A stretch of 64,000 nucleotides of DNA, taken from positions 1-64,000 of the forward strand of contig CANQVD010000009.1 of NCBI GenBank assembly GCA_947627215.1. Direction: 5' to 3'. The notes under the pieces are model-generated. The model was not told the DNA's origin. It saw nothing but the letters and a program-made list of their open reading frames with translations, and ran no database searches. Below are positions 7,423 through 16,283 of this stretch, piece after piece. How positions within the stretch are numbered: the stretch's first letter is position 1; each line of letters opens with the position of its first letter. Origin of the DNA: an uncultured Eisenbergiella sp. Lineage in GTDB: Bacteria > Bacillota > Clostridia > Lachnospirales > Lachnospiraceae. The position numbers and the translations under genes were made by a program.

Positions 7423-8229
7423 TCATCCGGGCTGTTTGCCGATGTAAGCCAGGATGCCGCCGTCCACGTAAAGAACATGTCCGTTCACGAAGTTGGAAGC
7501 GTCGGAAGCCAGGAATACCGCAGGGCCCTGCAGATCCTCGGTCTCGCCCCATCTCGCAGCGGGGGTCTTGGCGATGATGAACTGATCGAAAGGATGCCTG
7601 CTGCCGTCGGGCTGGAGCTCGCGCAGCGGAGCGGTCTGAGGGGTCGCGATGTAGCCGGGCCCGATGCCGTTGCACTGGATGTTGTACTCGCCATACTCGG
7701 CGCAGATGTTCCTGGTCAGCATCTTCAAGCCGCCCTTGGCCGCCGCATAGGCGGATACGGTCTCACGGCCCAGCTCGCTCATCATGGAGCAGATGTTGAT
7801 GATCTTGCCATGTCCCTTCTTGATCATGGAAGGAATGACGGCCTTCGCCACGATGAAGGGAGCGTTCAGATCCACGTCGATGACCTGGCGGAACTGATCT
7901 GCCGTCATCTCCAGCATCGGGATACGGCGAATAATGCCCGCGTTGTTCACCAGGATATCGATAACGCCGACTTCTTTTTCGATGGTGGCTACCAGCTCGT
8001 TCACGGCCGCCTCGTTGGTCACGTCGCAGACATAGCCGTGCGCGTCAATGCCGGCCTCTTTATAGGAAGCCATACCCTTGTCCACCAGTTCCTGCTTGAT
8101 GTCGTTGAAGCAGATGGTCGCGCCCGCAGCCGCATAGGCCTTCGCGATGGCCATGCCGATGCCGTAGGAAGCGCCGGTGATCAGCGCCACTTTGCCTTCC
8201 AGAGAGAAGTCCTTCATTTGAAATCCCAT
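7423..8229 (-). CDS. kduD: 2-dehydro-3-deoxy-D-gluconate / gluconate 5-dehydrogenase (SDR)
   Basis: A 268-residue short-chain dehydrogenase with cofactor loop TGASYGIGMAIA, structural NNAG, catalytic Ser in CSMMSELG, SAYAAAKGG (Tyr-x3-Lys) and the C-terminal VDGGILAYIGKQP typical of the KduD/gluconate 5-dehydrogenase group. KduD interconverts 2,5-diketo-3-deoxygluconate and 2-keto-3-deoxygluconate in unsaturated uronate breakdown. The ATG at 8229 has GGAGGA 8 nt upstream. It follows kduI in one operon, which favours KduD over a gluconate enzyme. Cytoplasmic. Confidence 0.85.
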   Translation of the reverse strand: MGFQMKDFSLEGKVALITGASYGIGMAIAKAYAAAGATICFNDIKQELVDKGMASYKEAGIDAHGYVCDVTNEAAVNELVATIEKEVGVIDILVNNAGIIRRIPMLEMTADQFRQVIDVDLNAPFIVAKAVIPSMIKKGHGKIINICSMMSELGRETVSAYAAAKGGLKMLTRNICAEYGEYNIQCNGIGPGYIATPQTAPLRELQPDGSRHPFDQFIIAKTPAARWGETEDLQGPAVFLASDASNFVNGHVLYVDGGILAYIGKQPG

Positions 8230-8292
8230 TGTAGTGTCCTCCTTTATTTTTTTATAAAAATCAGAAACCTTTTCAGAAAAACGGAACGCGCC

Positions 8293-9156
8293 TTACAGGA
8301 TCTCGGTGTTCTTCACCGCGTCCATATCGGTGAACTCCTGGTTCTCGCCGACCATGCCCCAGATAAAGGTGTAGGCCTGGGAGCCGCTGCCCGCATGGAT
8401 GGACCAGCTGGGTGAAATGACCGCTTCCTCATTGCGCATCACGATATGCCTGGTCTCGGTGGGCTCGCCCATGTAGTGCATCACGAACGCATCCTCGGGC
8501 ATATCGAAGTAAAGATAAACTTCCATTCTCCTGTCATGGGTATGGCAGGGCATAGTGTTCCACACGCTGCCGGGCTTTAAGGCGGTCATGCCCATCACCA
8601 GCTGACAGCTCTCCACCTGGCCGGGAAGGATGTACTTGTTGATCACGCGGTCATTGGACTCCTCCAGACAGCCGCAGGCCACCTTGTTCTCTTCCTTGAT
8701 GATGACGACGCCGTCCTCCGGCACGCCCTCTCTCTTGATCAGCACGGTGGGATAGGTCTTGTGCGCGGGCGCGGAATTCAGATAGAACTTCGCGGGCTTG
8801 GCAGCGTCCAGGCTCCTGAAGGAGATGTCTTTGGAGCCCATGCCGATGTACATGCCGTTCTTATGCTCCACCACATATTCTTTGCCGTCCACGGTGACAA
8901 CGCCGTCGCCGCCGATATTGATCAGGCCCAGCTCTCTTCTCTGCAGAAAATACTCCGCGCGAAGCTCGTCCCCGGCGGTCAGCTTCAGTTCCTTCTCCAC
9001 GGGGGTCGCCGCGCCGGTGATGATCCTGTCAATGTGGCTGTAAACCAGCTTGATCTCGTCCGCAGCAAACAGGCCCTGGATCAGGAACTCTTCTCTCAGT
9101 CTCTTTGTGTCGTAGTGCTTCACGTCTTTTGGTGAAGCAGCCGTTCTCAATTCCAT
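8293..9156 (-). CDS. kduI: 5-dehydro-4-deoxy-D-glucuronate isomerase
   Basis: A 287-residue protein matching KduI along its whole length: MELRTAASPKDVKHYDTKRLREEFL at the N-terminus, GMGSKDISF, and the cupin metal site in MPCHTHDRRMEVYLYFD with a distant histidine in SPSWSIHAG. It isomerises 4-deoxy-L-threo-5-hexosulose uronate, released from polyuronides by lyases, to 2,5-diketo-3-deoxygluconate, the substrate of the neighbouring KduD. GGAGGG lies 8 nt before the ATG. Its promoter overlaps a dyad and faces the divergent AraC-type gene, a likely regulator. The lyase at 16.3 kb may supply the substrate. Confidence 0.95.
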   Translation of the reverse strand: MELRTAASPKDVKHYDTKRLREEFLIQGLFAADEIKLVYSHIDRIITGAATPVEKELKLTAGDELRAEYFLQRRELGLINIGGDGVVTVDGKEYVVEHKNGMYIGMGSKDISFRSLDAAKPAKFYLNSAPAHKTYPTVLIKREGVPEDGVVIIKEENKVACGCLEESNDRVINKYILPGQVESCQLVMGMTALKPGSVWNTMPCHTHDRRMEVYLYFDMPEDAFVMHYMGEPTETRHIVMRNEEAVISPSWSIHAGSGSQAYTFIWGMVGENQEFTDMDAVKNTEIL

Positions 9157-9183
9157 ATGTTTCGCCCTCCTGAAACTTATTTT

Positions 9184-9206
9184 TTGCTACAATAACAGTA
9201 TAGCAA
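9184..9206 (-). promoter_or_regulatory. kduI promoter with overlapping dyad operator
   Basis: Reading leftward, an extended -10 (TGC then TATACT, 9197-9202) precedes kduI. The dyad TTGCTA-N11-TAGCAA (9184-9189 and 9201-9206) covers the -10 and start site, which suits repression or regulated access by a DNA-binding dimer. No good -35 is visible, consistent with an extended -10 or activator-dependent promoter. Confidence 0.6.
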
Positions 9207-9245
9207 CAAAATTATCTGTTTTCTACCGTTTTATTTTCAAAAATA

Positions 9246-9274
9246 TTGTTTTTCCTGAACTCATCCGCTATACT
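9246..9274 (+). promoter_or_regulatory. Promoter of the AraC-type gene
   Basis: TTGTTT (9246-9251), a 17-nt spacer and TATACT (9269-9274) point toward the AraC-type gene. A start near 9281 would put the whole 9289-9545 inverted repeat into a leader RNA of about 300 nt. Confidence 0.6.
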
Positions 9275-9288
9275 GAAACCATACCGCA

Positions 9289-9545
9289 GCAACAACAGTC
9301 CGGCCGCCCCTGGGAACGCCCCCGCCCGCACCGCGCCGTCCGTGTGCGTTCCTTTTCCGGACACGCTCGCGCTCGGAGAAAAACGCAGCGGCACTAGGCT
9401 CAGCTTCGCCCAAAGGGCTCGCTTCGCCAGAGGTGCGAAGCAGCTCTTAGGCCGAGCGTTTTTCTAACGGTCCGGGAAAATGGAATGCACACGGACGGCG
9501 CGGTGCGGGCGGGGGCGTTCCCGGGGGCGGTCGGACTGCTGTTGC
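9289..9545. repeat. Large inverted repeat (64-bp arms) in the AraC gene leader
   Basis: Arm 1 (9289-9352) and arm 2 (9482-9545) are reverse complements over 64 bp with only about four mismatches; both contain GGAACGCCCCCGCCCGCACC on opposite strands. The 129-bp centre is itself partly self-complementary: AGAAAAACGC (9377-9386) faces GCGTTTTTCT, and TTCGC-rich segments pair across the middle. The element fills most of the 9157-9580 spacer and holds no gene. It could be a regulatory RNA hairpin or a MITE-like relic. No direct target repeat is evident. Confidence 0.85.
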
Positions 9546-9580
9546 GGGCGGAATGTTTTCTTCGCCGGAAAGGAGCCATC

Positions 9581-10438
9581 ATGAAAGAATTTTCTTCCTG
9601 CAAGGACGCGATCCAGACCTGTCTGGACAGCAGATCCTTCGCCATCGCCCATCTGTACAACGACGAAAAGCCCATGGCCATGCACATCCACGACAGCTAT
9701 GAGCTCTACTTCTCCATCTCCGGCGGAAAGCAGTTTCTGATCGACAATCACTTTTACGATATCGAACCCGGCGATATCTTTTTCATCAATCAGTTTGAAA
9801 GTCACTATCTGACCCAGATCGATCAGCAGGTGCACGAGCGGCTTCTGATCTCCATCTATCCGGACTATCTGAGGAGCCTTTCCACGCCGGGCACCGATCT
9901 GGACGCCTGCTTTCGCAGGCGCGATATGCCCTCGCCCCACAAGCTGCATCTCTCCGCAGAGGATCAGAAACGGTTCATCTATTTTTTCCACCGTCTGGCT
10001 TCCTCCTCCGGCTTCGGCAGCGATATCGTGGACCGGTCGGTTTTCGCGGAAATGATGGTATTTCTGACCTCCCTTTTTCTGCAGCGCGGCGATAAGGACG
10101 CGGTGCTCCGGGAGCATTCCTATCATAATCAGGTGGACGAGATCCTGACCTATATCAACCAGAACATCTCCGCCCCGCTGACCATCGACGAGCTCTCCGG
10201 CCATTTCTATCTGAGCGCGTCCTATCTGTGCCGGATCTTCAAATCCACCACGGGCATGACCATCAACAAATACATCACCGCCAAGCGGATCACGCTTTCC
10301 AAGGAATTTCTCTCCTCCGGCCTGTCCGTCAGCGAGACGTGCGAGCGGTGCGGCTTTAACGATTACAGCAACTTTCTCAAGGCCTTCACGAAGGCCGTGG
10401 GAATCCCGCCCAAAAAATACGCGCAGTTCAATTCATGA
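9581..10438 (+). CDS. AraC-family transcriptional regulator with cupin sensor
   Basis: A 285-residue protein. Residues 15-110 form an AraC-type cupin (MHIHDSYELYFSISGGKQFLID, IEPGDIFFINQFESH). The C-terminal ~100 residues hold two helix-turn-helix motifs (IDELSGHFYLSASYLCRIFK and VSETCERCGFNDYSNFLKAF), ending in the usual GIPPKKYAQF. The ATG at 9581 has AAAGGAG 6 nt upstream; the longer open frame runs into the inverted repeat and is unlikely. It is divergent from kduI-kduD, so it probably senses a uronate intermediate and controls that operon. Inference from position. Confidence 0.88.
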   Translation: MKEFSSCKDAIQTCLDSRSFAIAHLYNDEKPMAMHIHDSYELYFSISGGKQFLIDNHFYDIEPGDIFFINQFESHYLTQIDQQVHERLLISIYPDYLRSLSTPGTDLDACFRRRDMPSPHKLHLSAEDQKRFIYFFHRLASSSGFGSDIVDRSVFAEMMVFLTSLFLQRGDKDAVLREHSYHNQVDEILTYINQNISAPLTIDELSGHFYLSASYLCRIFKSTTGMTINKYITAKRITLSKEFLSSGLSVSETCERCGFNDYSNFLKAFTKAVGIPPKKYAQFNS

Positions 10439-10507
10439 GCCGGCGCCTTTCGAATGCGGGCCGGTTCGGCAGGATGCGGTTTTTCCCCATGCGAAAATGC
10501 GGACCGG

Positions 10508-13500
10508 TCACAGATACAGCACATAGTCCTGCATTTCCTTCATGAATCCCGCCGCCTGCAGCGCCTCCGCCGCTTCCTTCGGGTATTCCTTCACAATCAG
10601 CCGCCGGATCCCCGCATACAGCCGTCTGGCCTTAAAATCGCGCACGAACAGCTCCAGCGCCTCCCGCAGGACTGCCGGCTCAAAGACGCGCAGAATCCTT
10701 CCCTTCCGCTCAAAGACGGCGGCGGGCCTTCCGCCCCAAAGCGCCGCGACGGTTCCCGGCACGTTCAAAAACGCCCTTCCCTCGCAATGAGGGACGGCCT
10801 TGCCCCACAGACAGGCGGGATCGGCGGCGTTCAGCCACAGTACGGACGGACGGTTTTTCTCCCGACGTTCCTGCTCCGCCAGCGCTCCGGTCACATAGAC
10901 ATAGTCCTCCTGCCGGATGAACTGCGCGCCCGACATGCCGGACACGAAATAGCCTCTCCGCACCTTTCCCACATATTCCCAGATCCGGAGCACAGCCAGC
11001 GCGTCGCTCCAGCTCTTTCCCTCCGCTCCGTCCTCCGGTCTCCTCCAGGTTTCCCGGCAGACGATCAGGTTCTGTTCAAACTGCCTTTCCAGCCATTCCT
11101 CCACGGTCATTTCCCGGACGGGACGCACCGGCGCCCATCTGCCCGCGGCCAGCGCCATCACCTTCGCGCTGACGCGCTGTCTGACCGGGGCCTTTTCCAG
11201 CTTATCCCACGCCAGCCACTGACGCACCGGAACGAAGCTGTCCGCACAGACCAGCCCTTTTCCGGCGAGGGACAAAAGCGGCGTCCGCACGTCCGCGCCC
11301 GCAATGCTCCTGGCCAACTGCTTCGCAAAGCTGGCGCCGCGGGTACAAAGCTGGTCATAGAGAATGCGCTCGTCCCCTGAAAGTTCCGGTTCCGGCAGCG
11401 GCGCCGTCTCGTCCGCCTCCTCCGCCCTTTCAAAGCACAGTCCCCCGCCCGGCAGGATGCGCCAGAAAAAATCTCCCTCCGCCAGCAGAGCATCCAGCAG
11501 ATTTTCCCTGTAGCCCTTCACCCGTGCGGGCAGCAGCGTCTCCTCCCACAGGGCCGCCGGAAAGACATGCCCCGCCAGCAGGGAGATCGCCTCGCGAAGC
11601 TGATCCTCCGCGGTTCCCGAAATCTGCGTCCGTTCCGCCATCAGGCCCGCGTAGCATGCCGCCGGACGGGTCACAGCCTCCTGACGCAGGGCCCGAACCG
11701 TATCCCGCTGCGCCTTCCGATAGCGTCTGACATGATAAAAAACGCCGTCCTCCTCCACTGCGCTGTTCCCAGCAAGGAGCGCGTCCAGAATCTCTCTCAC
11801 ATATTCCGGAGGCAGAAAATAGCGCGCCGCAATCTCCCCGGCCGTCCCGGGTCCCCGGTAAAATAGCATCCGCCGCACGATATGGACCGCCGCATCGGGA
11901 AAGCTTTTGCCCGCCGCGGTCCGGATCGTGCCGGACTCCGTCCCGTTTCGCACGGGCTCCGACGCCTGCGCATCCCATGCGGCTCCGGACTCCATCGCAT
12001 CCTGCGCGACTCCGAACGCCTGCCCGTATTCCTCCTGCTGCTCCGCGGCGATCCAGAGTCCCGGCTCGATATAGCAGGCCCTTCCGCTCCGCGCCAGAGA
12101 CTCCAGCCATTCTCCCGGCACCGGAAGCTCGCCCGCCTGCAGATCTCCTTCCATCATCAGAAGCGTGTGAAGCTGCTCCGCATCCTCCGGCAGCCTTTCC
12201 CGCTTCTGCGCCCGTTCCAGTTCCCGCCGGTCCGGCCGAATCCCCTCCGTCTCCCTCAGGGCCTCTTCCGACGTCTGCCGGATATGGGAGGTGGTGGGAG
12301 CGTACTCGTACATTTCCGCCGCTTCCACCTGCCACTGCAGGGGCAGGGACATGGGGGACGGGACCTCCGTATATACCTCCCGCACCGCGATCAGTCCTGA
12401 GCGGATGCCGGAAAGGAGCCACAAGAGGCCGTCCAGATCCCAGACGTCCTCCAGACATTCCCGCACCGTTTCCCGGATCAGCGGATGCTCTCTGTCCTGA
12501 ATCAGGCGGTCCAGCATCTCCGTGCTCCGAAGGCGCTGCATCCAGAGCGGCTGCCGTCCGTTCCGGCGCATGCCCGTCATCAGCGCCCGGGCCGCGTTGT
12601 ACCGAAACGTCATCCCAAATACCGGTGTCTGCGGCAGCGCCGCCTCCAGAATCCGCCGCGCATGCCCGGGATCGACGGACTGCAGAATCCCCTCCGGAAG
12701 CCGTTCCTTTCCGTAGGCATAGAGCAGAATCCCGTCATCCTCGTCCACCGCGCCCACACTGTGTCCGGCCCGCTCCGCCGCATGCCGGGCCAGAAGCGCC
12801 AGCGGCGCATTGATCCGCCGCCCGAACAGGGAATGCACCATCATCTGATCGCTCCCCGTATGGTCCCGAAAATGCTCCACCAGAACCGTCCGGTCCCCGG
12901 GCAGACAGCCGGTTGCCGCAATCTGCCGGTTCAGAAAATCCGCCGCGTTCTGCACCGCCGCGCTGTCCAGCCCCAGCGCCGCAAGCCCGGCGCGCAGCGC
13001 GTCCTCTCCCCGGCCCTGCGCTCTTTCCAGCTCTCCCATCATTTTTCCGAAGGCGATGCCGGTCTTTTTATCCCGCCCTCTGACTTCTCCGTGCCAGAAG
13101 GGCAGCCTGGCGCTGGACGCTGACGCGGGTTCCACAAAAACCGTATCCTTATCCTGTCCCACGATCCGCCAGCCGAAGGAGCCCAGCAGAAACCGATCCC
13201 CCACGCGGGATTCATAAACGAACTCCTCATCCAGCTCGCCCACCCTGACGCCCTCCGGCGTCCTGGCGGCATACAGCCCCTTGTCCGGGATCGTCCCGCC
13301 CGCGGAAACAGCCAGCATCCGGCTGTAGGGATCCGGATAGACCAGTTCCCGGAGCCGGTCATAAAGCACCCGGGGCCGCACCGGGATCTCCCTCTGGTGT
13401 TCATAATCTCCGGCCAGCATGCAGAGCAGACTTTTCACCGTCTCCCTCGTAACCCCCGTAAAGGGCCAGGCGCGCCGCAGCAGCGCCATCACGTCATCCA

Positions 13501-14830
13501 GCGAATAGGCGGGCGCGGAGGGCGCCTGCGGTCCTTCGGCCGCCCTGCCTTCCTCTGCCGCCCGGGTCTTCTTTCCGGGCCTGCATCCTCCGCCCGCCGC
13601 CATGGAAACCAGATGCTGGGCCAGCACGTCCAGACACTGACGGGGCGGCCGCGCCTCCTCCACGCCGCCGCGCTTTGCCAGCGCCGCGGTCATGCCGCAG
13701 GAAAGCCCCTCCGGCGCGGTCCTGGGGTACAGATACATCACGCTCACCCGTCCGGGATCGTGACCGGAACGCCCCAGGCGCTGCATCATGGAAGAAACGG
13801 TGCGCGGGCAGCCGATCTGCAGGACCTCGTCGATCTCTCCCACGTCGATGCCCAGCTCCATGGAGGACGTGGCGCACAGCAGGCGCAGACGCCCTTCCCG
13901 CAGATCCTGCTCCGCGGCCTGGCGCTGCTCCAGAGAAAGGCTGCCGTGATGGACTCTCGCAAAATCCTCCCCGGCGATCTGATTGACATAATAGGCGAGC
14001 TTTTCCGCATAGCGCCGTCCCTCTGAAAAGGCAATGACGCTGCGGCCCGCCTGACAGCGCTCGTACACCCGCTGTGCGAGCTGCTCCCACACCGGATCCC
14101 GGTTCCGGCCCGTCTGCGCCTCGATACCCACCACATGGATCTCCACAGCCTTTTCCATTTTGGGCGCGACGATCGCCGCCGGCTCCGGCGACAGCCACTG
14201 CGCCGCCAGCTCCGGCGGCTCGATGGTGGCGGAAAGCCCGATCCGCTGCAGAGGATGCCCGCAGAGGGCCTCCAGCCTGGCGACCGACAGCAGAAGATGC
14301 GCGCCGCGCTTGGTGCCGATCAGCGCATGCAGCTCGTCGATCACGACGGCGCGGATACTCCCCAGCATCGCGCGGCCCGTCCCCGAGGTCAGCATCAGGA
14401 ACAGCGACTCCGGCGTCGTGATCAGAATATGGGGCGGATGCTTCCCCATGCGCTGCCGCTCCTTCTGCGGCGTGTCACCGGTGCGCACCGCCACGGAGAT
14501 CCTTTGCCCCGCTGCGCCCTCCGCGATCCCCGCGAGCGGCCTGCGCAGATTTTCCCGGATATCCGACGCCAGCGATTTCAGAGGAGAAACATAAACGAGC
14601 CGCACGCCCTCCCCAAGCCCTTCTTCCAGCGCCTGACTGTAAAGCCTGTCGATAAAAACCAGAAACGCCGACAGCGTCTTGCCCGTGCCGGTGGGCGCAC
14701 TGACCAGAACAGACCTTCCGCCCGCGATCGCGGGCCAGGCCTCTCTCTGCACCCTGGTCGGTTTCCCGTATGTTTTCAGAAACCATTCCGCCGTGGGCCG
14801 CGCAAACAGCCTCAGCACTCCGTCGTCCAT
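10508..14830 (-). CDS. lhr: Lhr-type large superfamily 2 helicase
   Basis: A 1440-residue protein. The SF2 core occupies roughly the first 360 residues: Walker A SAPTGTGKT (44-52), DELH (165-168), LSATIE (199-204), SSMELGIDVG (322-331) and motif VI QRLGRSGH (350-357). About 1,000 further residues include the winged-helix and Lhr-specific domains and a DUF4550-like C-terminal region typical of long Lhr proteins. Lhr helicases are 3'-5' translocases linked to DNA repair. No partner nuclease is adjacent; the next gene is a serine hydrolase. The start at 14830 follows a GAGGTGG ribosome site. Its long, alanine-rich antisense frames are not genes. Confidence 0.9.
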   Translation of the reverse strand: MDDGVLRLFARPTAEWFLKTYGKPTRVQREAWPAIAGGRSVLVSAPTGTGKTLSAFLVFIDRLYSQALEEGLGEGVRLVYVSPLKSLASDIRENLRRPLAGIAEGAAGQRISVAVRTGDTPQKERQRMGKHPPHILITTPESLFLMLTSGTGRAMLGSIRAVVIDELHALIGTKRGAHLLLSVARLEALCGHPLQRIGLSATIEPPELAAQWLSPEPAAIVAPKMEKAVEIHVVGIEAQTGRNRDPVWEQLAQRVYERCQAGRSVIAFSEGRRYAEKLAYYVNQIAGEDFARVHHGSLSLEQRQAAEQDLREGRLRLLCATSSMELGIDVGEIDEVLQIGCPRTVSSMMQRLGRSGHDPGRVSVMYLYPRTAPEGLSCGMTAALAKRGGVEEARPPRQCLDVLAQHLVSMAAGGGCRPGKKTRAAEEGRAAEGPQAPSAPAYSLDDVMALLRRAWPFTGVTRETVKSLLCMLAGDYEHQREIPVRPRVLYDRLRELVYPDPYSRMLAVSAGGTIPDKGLYAARTPEGVRVGELDEEFVYESRVGDRFLLGSFGWRIVGQDKDTVFVEPASASSARLPFWHGEVRGRDKKTGIAFGKMMGELERAQGRGEDALRAGLAALGLDSAAVQNAADFLNRQIAATGCLPGDRTVLVEHFRDHTGSDQMMVHSLFGRRINAPLALLARHAAERAGHSVGAVDEDDGILLYAYGKERLPEGILQSVDPGHARRILEAALPQTPVFGMTFRYNAARALMTGMRRNGRQPLWMQRLRSTEMLDRLIQDREHPLIRETVRECLEDVWDLDGLLWLLSGIRSGLIAVREVYTEVPSPMSLPLQWQVEAAEMYEYAPTTSHIRQTSEEALRETEGIRPDRRELERAQKRERLPEDAEQLHTLLMMEGDLQAGELPVPGEWLESLARSGRACYIEPGLWIAAEQQEEYGQAFGVAQDAMESGAAWDAQASEPVRNGTESGTIRTAAGKSFPDAAVHIVRRMLFYRGPGTAGEIAARYFLPPEYVREILDALLAGNSAVEEDGVFYHVRRYRKAQRDTVRALRQEAVTRPAACYAGLMAERTQISGTAEDQLREAISLLAGHVFPAALWEETLLPARVKGYRENLLDALLAEGDFFWRILPGGGLCFERAEEADETAPLPEPELSGDERILYDQLCTRGASFAKQLARSIAGADVRTPLLSLAGKGLVCADSFVPVRQWLAWDKLEKAPVRQRVSAKVMALAAGRWAPVRPVREMTVEEWLERQFEQNLIVCRETWRRPEDGAEGKSWSDALAVLRIWEYVGKVRRGYFVSGMSGAQFIRQEDYVYVTGALAEQERREKNRPSVLWLNAADPACLWGKAVPHCEGRAFLNVPGTVAALWGGRPAAVFERKGRILRVFEPAVLREALELFVRDFKARRLYAGIRRLIVKEYPKEAAEALQAAGFMKEMQDYVLYL

Positions 14831-14942
14831 ACGCCACCTCGTCTCCGGTCCCTTTCATTCTCCCGCTAAGGTCCCTTTTCGTCCGCACGCCCCCGTCCGC
14901 CCGGTCCGCCGGACAGCCCGCCGCGCATCCGGATTCGGCAAC

Positions 14943-16124
14943 TCACAGCTCCGCCAGGATCACGTTGCGCAGCTTCCTTGTCAAGGTGAAGGTCCCGGCA
15001 TCCTTCTTCTGCGTTCCCATCAGGATTGTCAGTCTCTCCTTCGGGAAATTGGCGAAGTACGCGCCCAGCCAGCCGTCCCAGCCGTACTCCCCTTCCTTTG
15101 CCAGATATCCGGTCTTCGAGGGCTCTCTGCAGACCCGCATCAGATTTCCGTAGCTGTAGCCGTCCAGACCGATCCAGTTTTCAAAGGCCATCTGCTGCCG
15201 GCCCATCAGCTCCCCGCCGGTCATGAAACGTACCGTTTCCGGCCGCAGGACGCGCACGCCGTCCAGCTCGCCCTCCCCCAGCAGCATTCGGGCAAACCGC
15301 ATATAATCATCCAGCGTAGAGGCCAGTCCCGCGCCGCCCGAGGCGAAAGCGGGTTCCACAGCCATGTCATTGCGCACCGCCAGATTGTTTCCCGTGTAAA
15401 GCCGCAGGGACTTAGAGCCGTCCGCTTCCGTCACCGTCTCGTAAACGCGGGCCAGCCGGTCTCGTTTCTCCGCCGGGACCCAGAAGGCCGTATCGCGCAT
15501 TCCCAGAGGGCCGCACAGCTCCTTCTGCAAAAATTCGGCAAAGGACATGCCGGAGGCTTCTTCGATGACCGCGCCCAGCACATCCGCCGAGGTTCCGTAC
15601 TGCCACGAGCTGCCCGGCTCAAAGGCCAGCGCACAGCCGGCCAGCGCCCGGGCCGCCTCCCTGGTGGTCATGGCCCGGTCCGTAAACAGCCGCCGGTCCA
15701 TCTCTTCGAACACCTTTGCCGACATGCGCCCGGCCGCCGTGACGCCGTCCGGATAGAGCATCCCCGATGTCATCCGCAAAAGATCATGAATCCGCAGCGG
15801 AACCTGTACCGGCCGCAGGACGCCGTTCTCACAGACCTGCAGTCCGGCATATTCCGGCAGGAAATCAGAAACCGGCTGACACAGATCCAGCGCGCCCCGT
15901 TCCATCAGGATCATGACCGCCGCGGCCGTCACCGGCTTCGTCTGGGAATAAAGGCGCAGGATCGTATCCCTGCGCATGGGCTTTTTCGCCTCCATATCCG
16001 CCCATCCCGCCTCACAGCAACAGAGCTCCTTTCCGTCCTTTTCTGCCAGCAGACTGACGCCGGCCACCTCGCAGCTTTCCACCGACCGCTCCATGATTTT
16101 CTTCAGCTTCTCTTTCAGTTCCAT
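14943..16124 (-). CDS. Serine hydrolase, class C beta-lactamase/esterase family
   Basis: The 393-residue protein has the PF00144 fold markers: SxxK as YSQTKPVTA (nucleophile Ser and Lys), the second motif YGTSADVLG, DLLRMTSGMLYP and a glycine-rich GWDGWLGAYF in place of the KTG box. There is no signal peptide, so a cytoplasmic esterase or peptidase is more likely than a true beta-lactamase. The ATG at 16124 has AAGGAAG upstream. It is divergent from the heparinase-type lyase operon and shares a compact promoter region, which hints at co-regulation, perhaps removal of ester groups from the sugar substrate. That role is inference. Confidence 0.8.
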   Translation of the reverse strand: MELKEKLKKIMERSVESCEVAGVSLLAEKDGKELCCCEAGWADMEAKKPMRRDTILRLYSQTKPVTAAAVMILMERGALDLCQPVSDFLPEYAGLQVCENGVLRPVQVPLRIHDLLRMTSGMLYPDGVTAAGRMSAKVFEEMDRRLFTDRAMTTREAARALAGCALAFEPGSSWQYGTSADVLGAVIEEASGMSFAEFLQKELCGPLGMRDTAFWVPAEKRDRLARVYETVTEADGSKSLRLYTGNNLAVRNDMAVEPAFASGGAGLASTLDDYMRFARMLLGEGELDGVRVLRPETVRFMTGGELMGRQQMAFENWIGLDGYSYGNLMRVCREPSKTGYLAKEGEYGWDGWLGAYFANFPKERLTILMGTQKKDAGTFTLTRKLRNVILAEL

Positions 16125-16176
16125 GTTCTGCTTCCTTTCCTTTTCCGCTTGACGGATCCCTGTTTTTCTGCATCCA

Positions 16177-16205
16177 ATTGTAGCATCGCGCCCCGCAAAC
16201 TGCAA
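16177..16205 (-). promoter_or_regulatory. Promoter of the serine hydrolase gene
   Basis: On the minus strand TTGCAG (16200-16205), a 17-nt spacer and TACAAT (16177-16182) lie 53 bp before the ATG. The -35 is weak. Confidence 0.5.
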
Positions 16206-16212
16206 CTCCCTG

Positions 16213-16241
16213 TTGAAATCTCTGCCCAAATCGTTTATGAT
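16213..16241 (+). promoter_or_regulatory. Promoter of the lyase - uxuA operon
   Basis: TTGAAA (16213-16218), a 17-nt spacer and TATGAT (16236-16241) form a near-consensus sigma-A promoter 42 bp upstream of the lyase ATG. Its -35 sits 8 bp from the divergent -35 of the serine hydrolase gene, so one regulator could cover both. Confidence 0.75.
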
Positions 16242-16283
16242 TTAAGAAGAGTATTTTGTAAACTTCTGACAGGAGCCGATCCC

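Noticed and set aside
14943-16124. A true beta-lactamase resistance gene
   Set aside because: The protein lacks a signal peptide and the KTG triad, so a cytoplasmic esterase/peptidase of the same fold is more likely.
14679-16283. A large upstream extension of the heparinase-type gene
   Set aside because: The added residues are antisense to the Lhr and serine-hydrolase genes; the true start has a promoter and ribosome site at 16213-16284.
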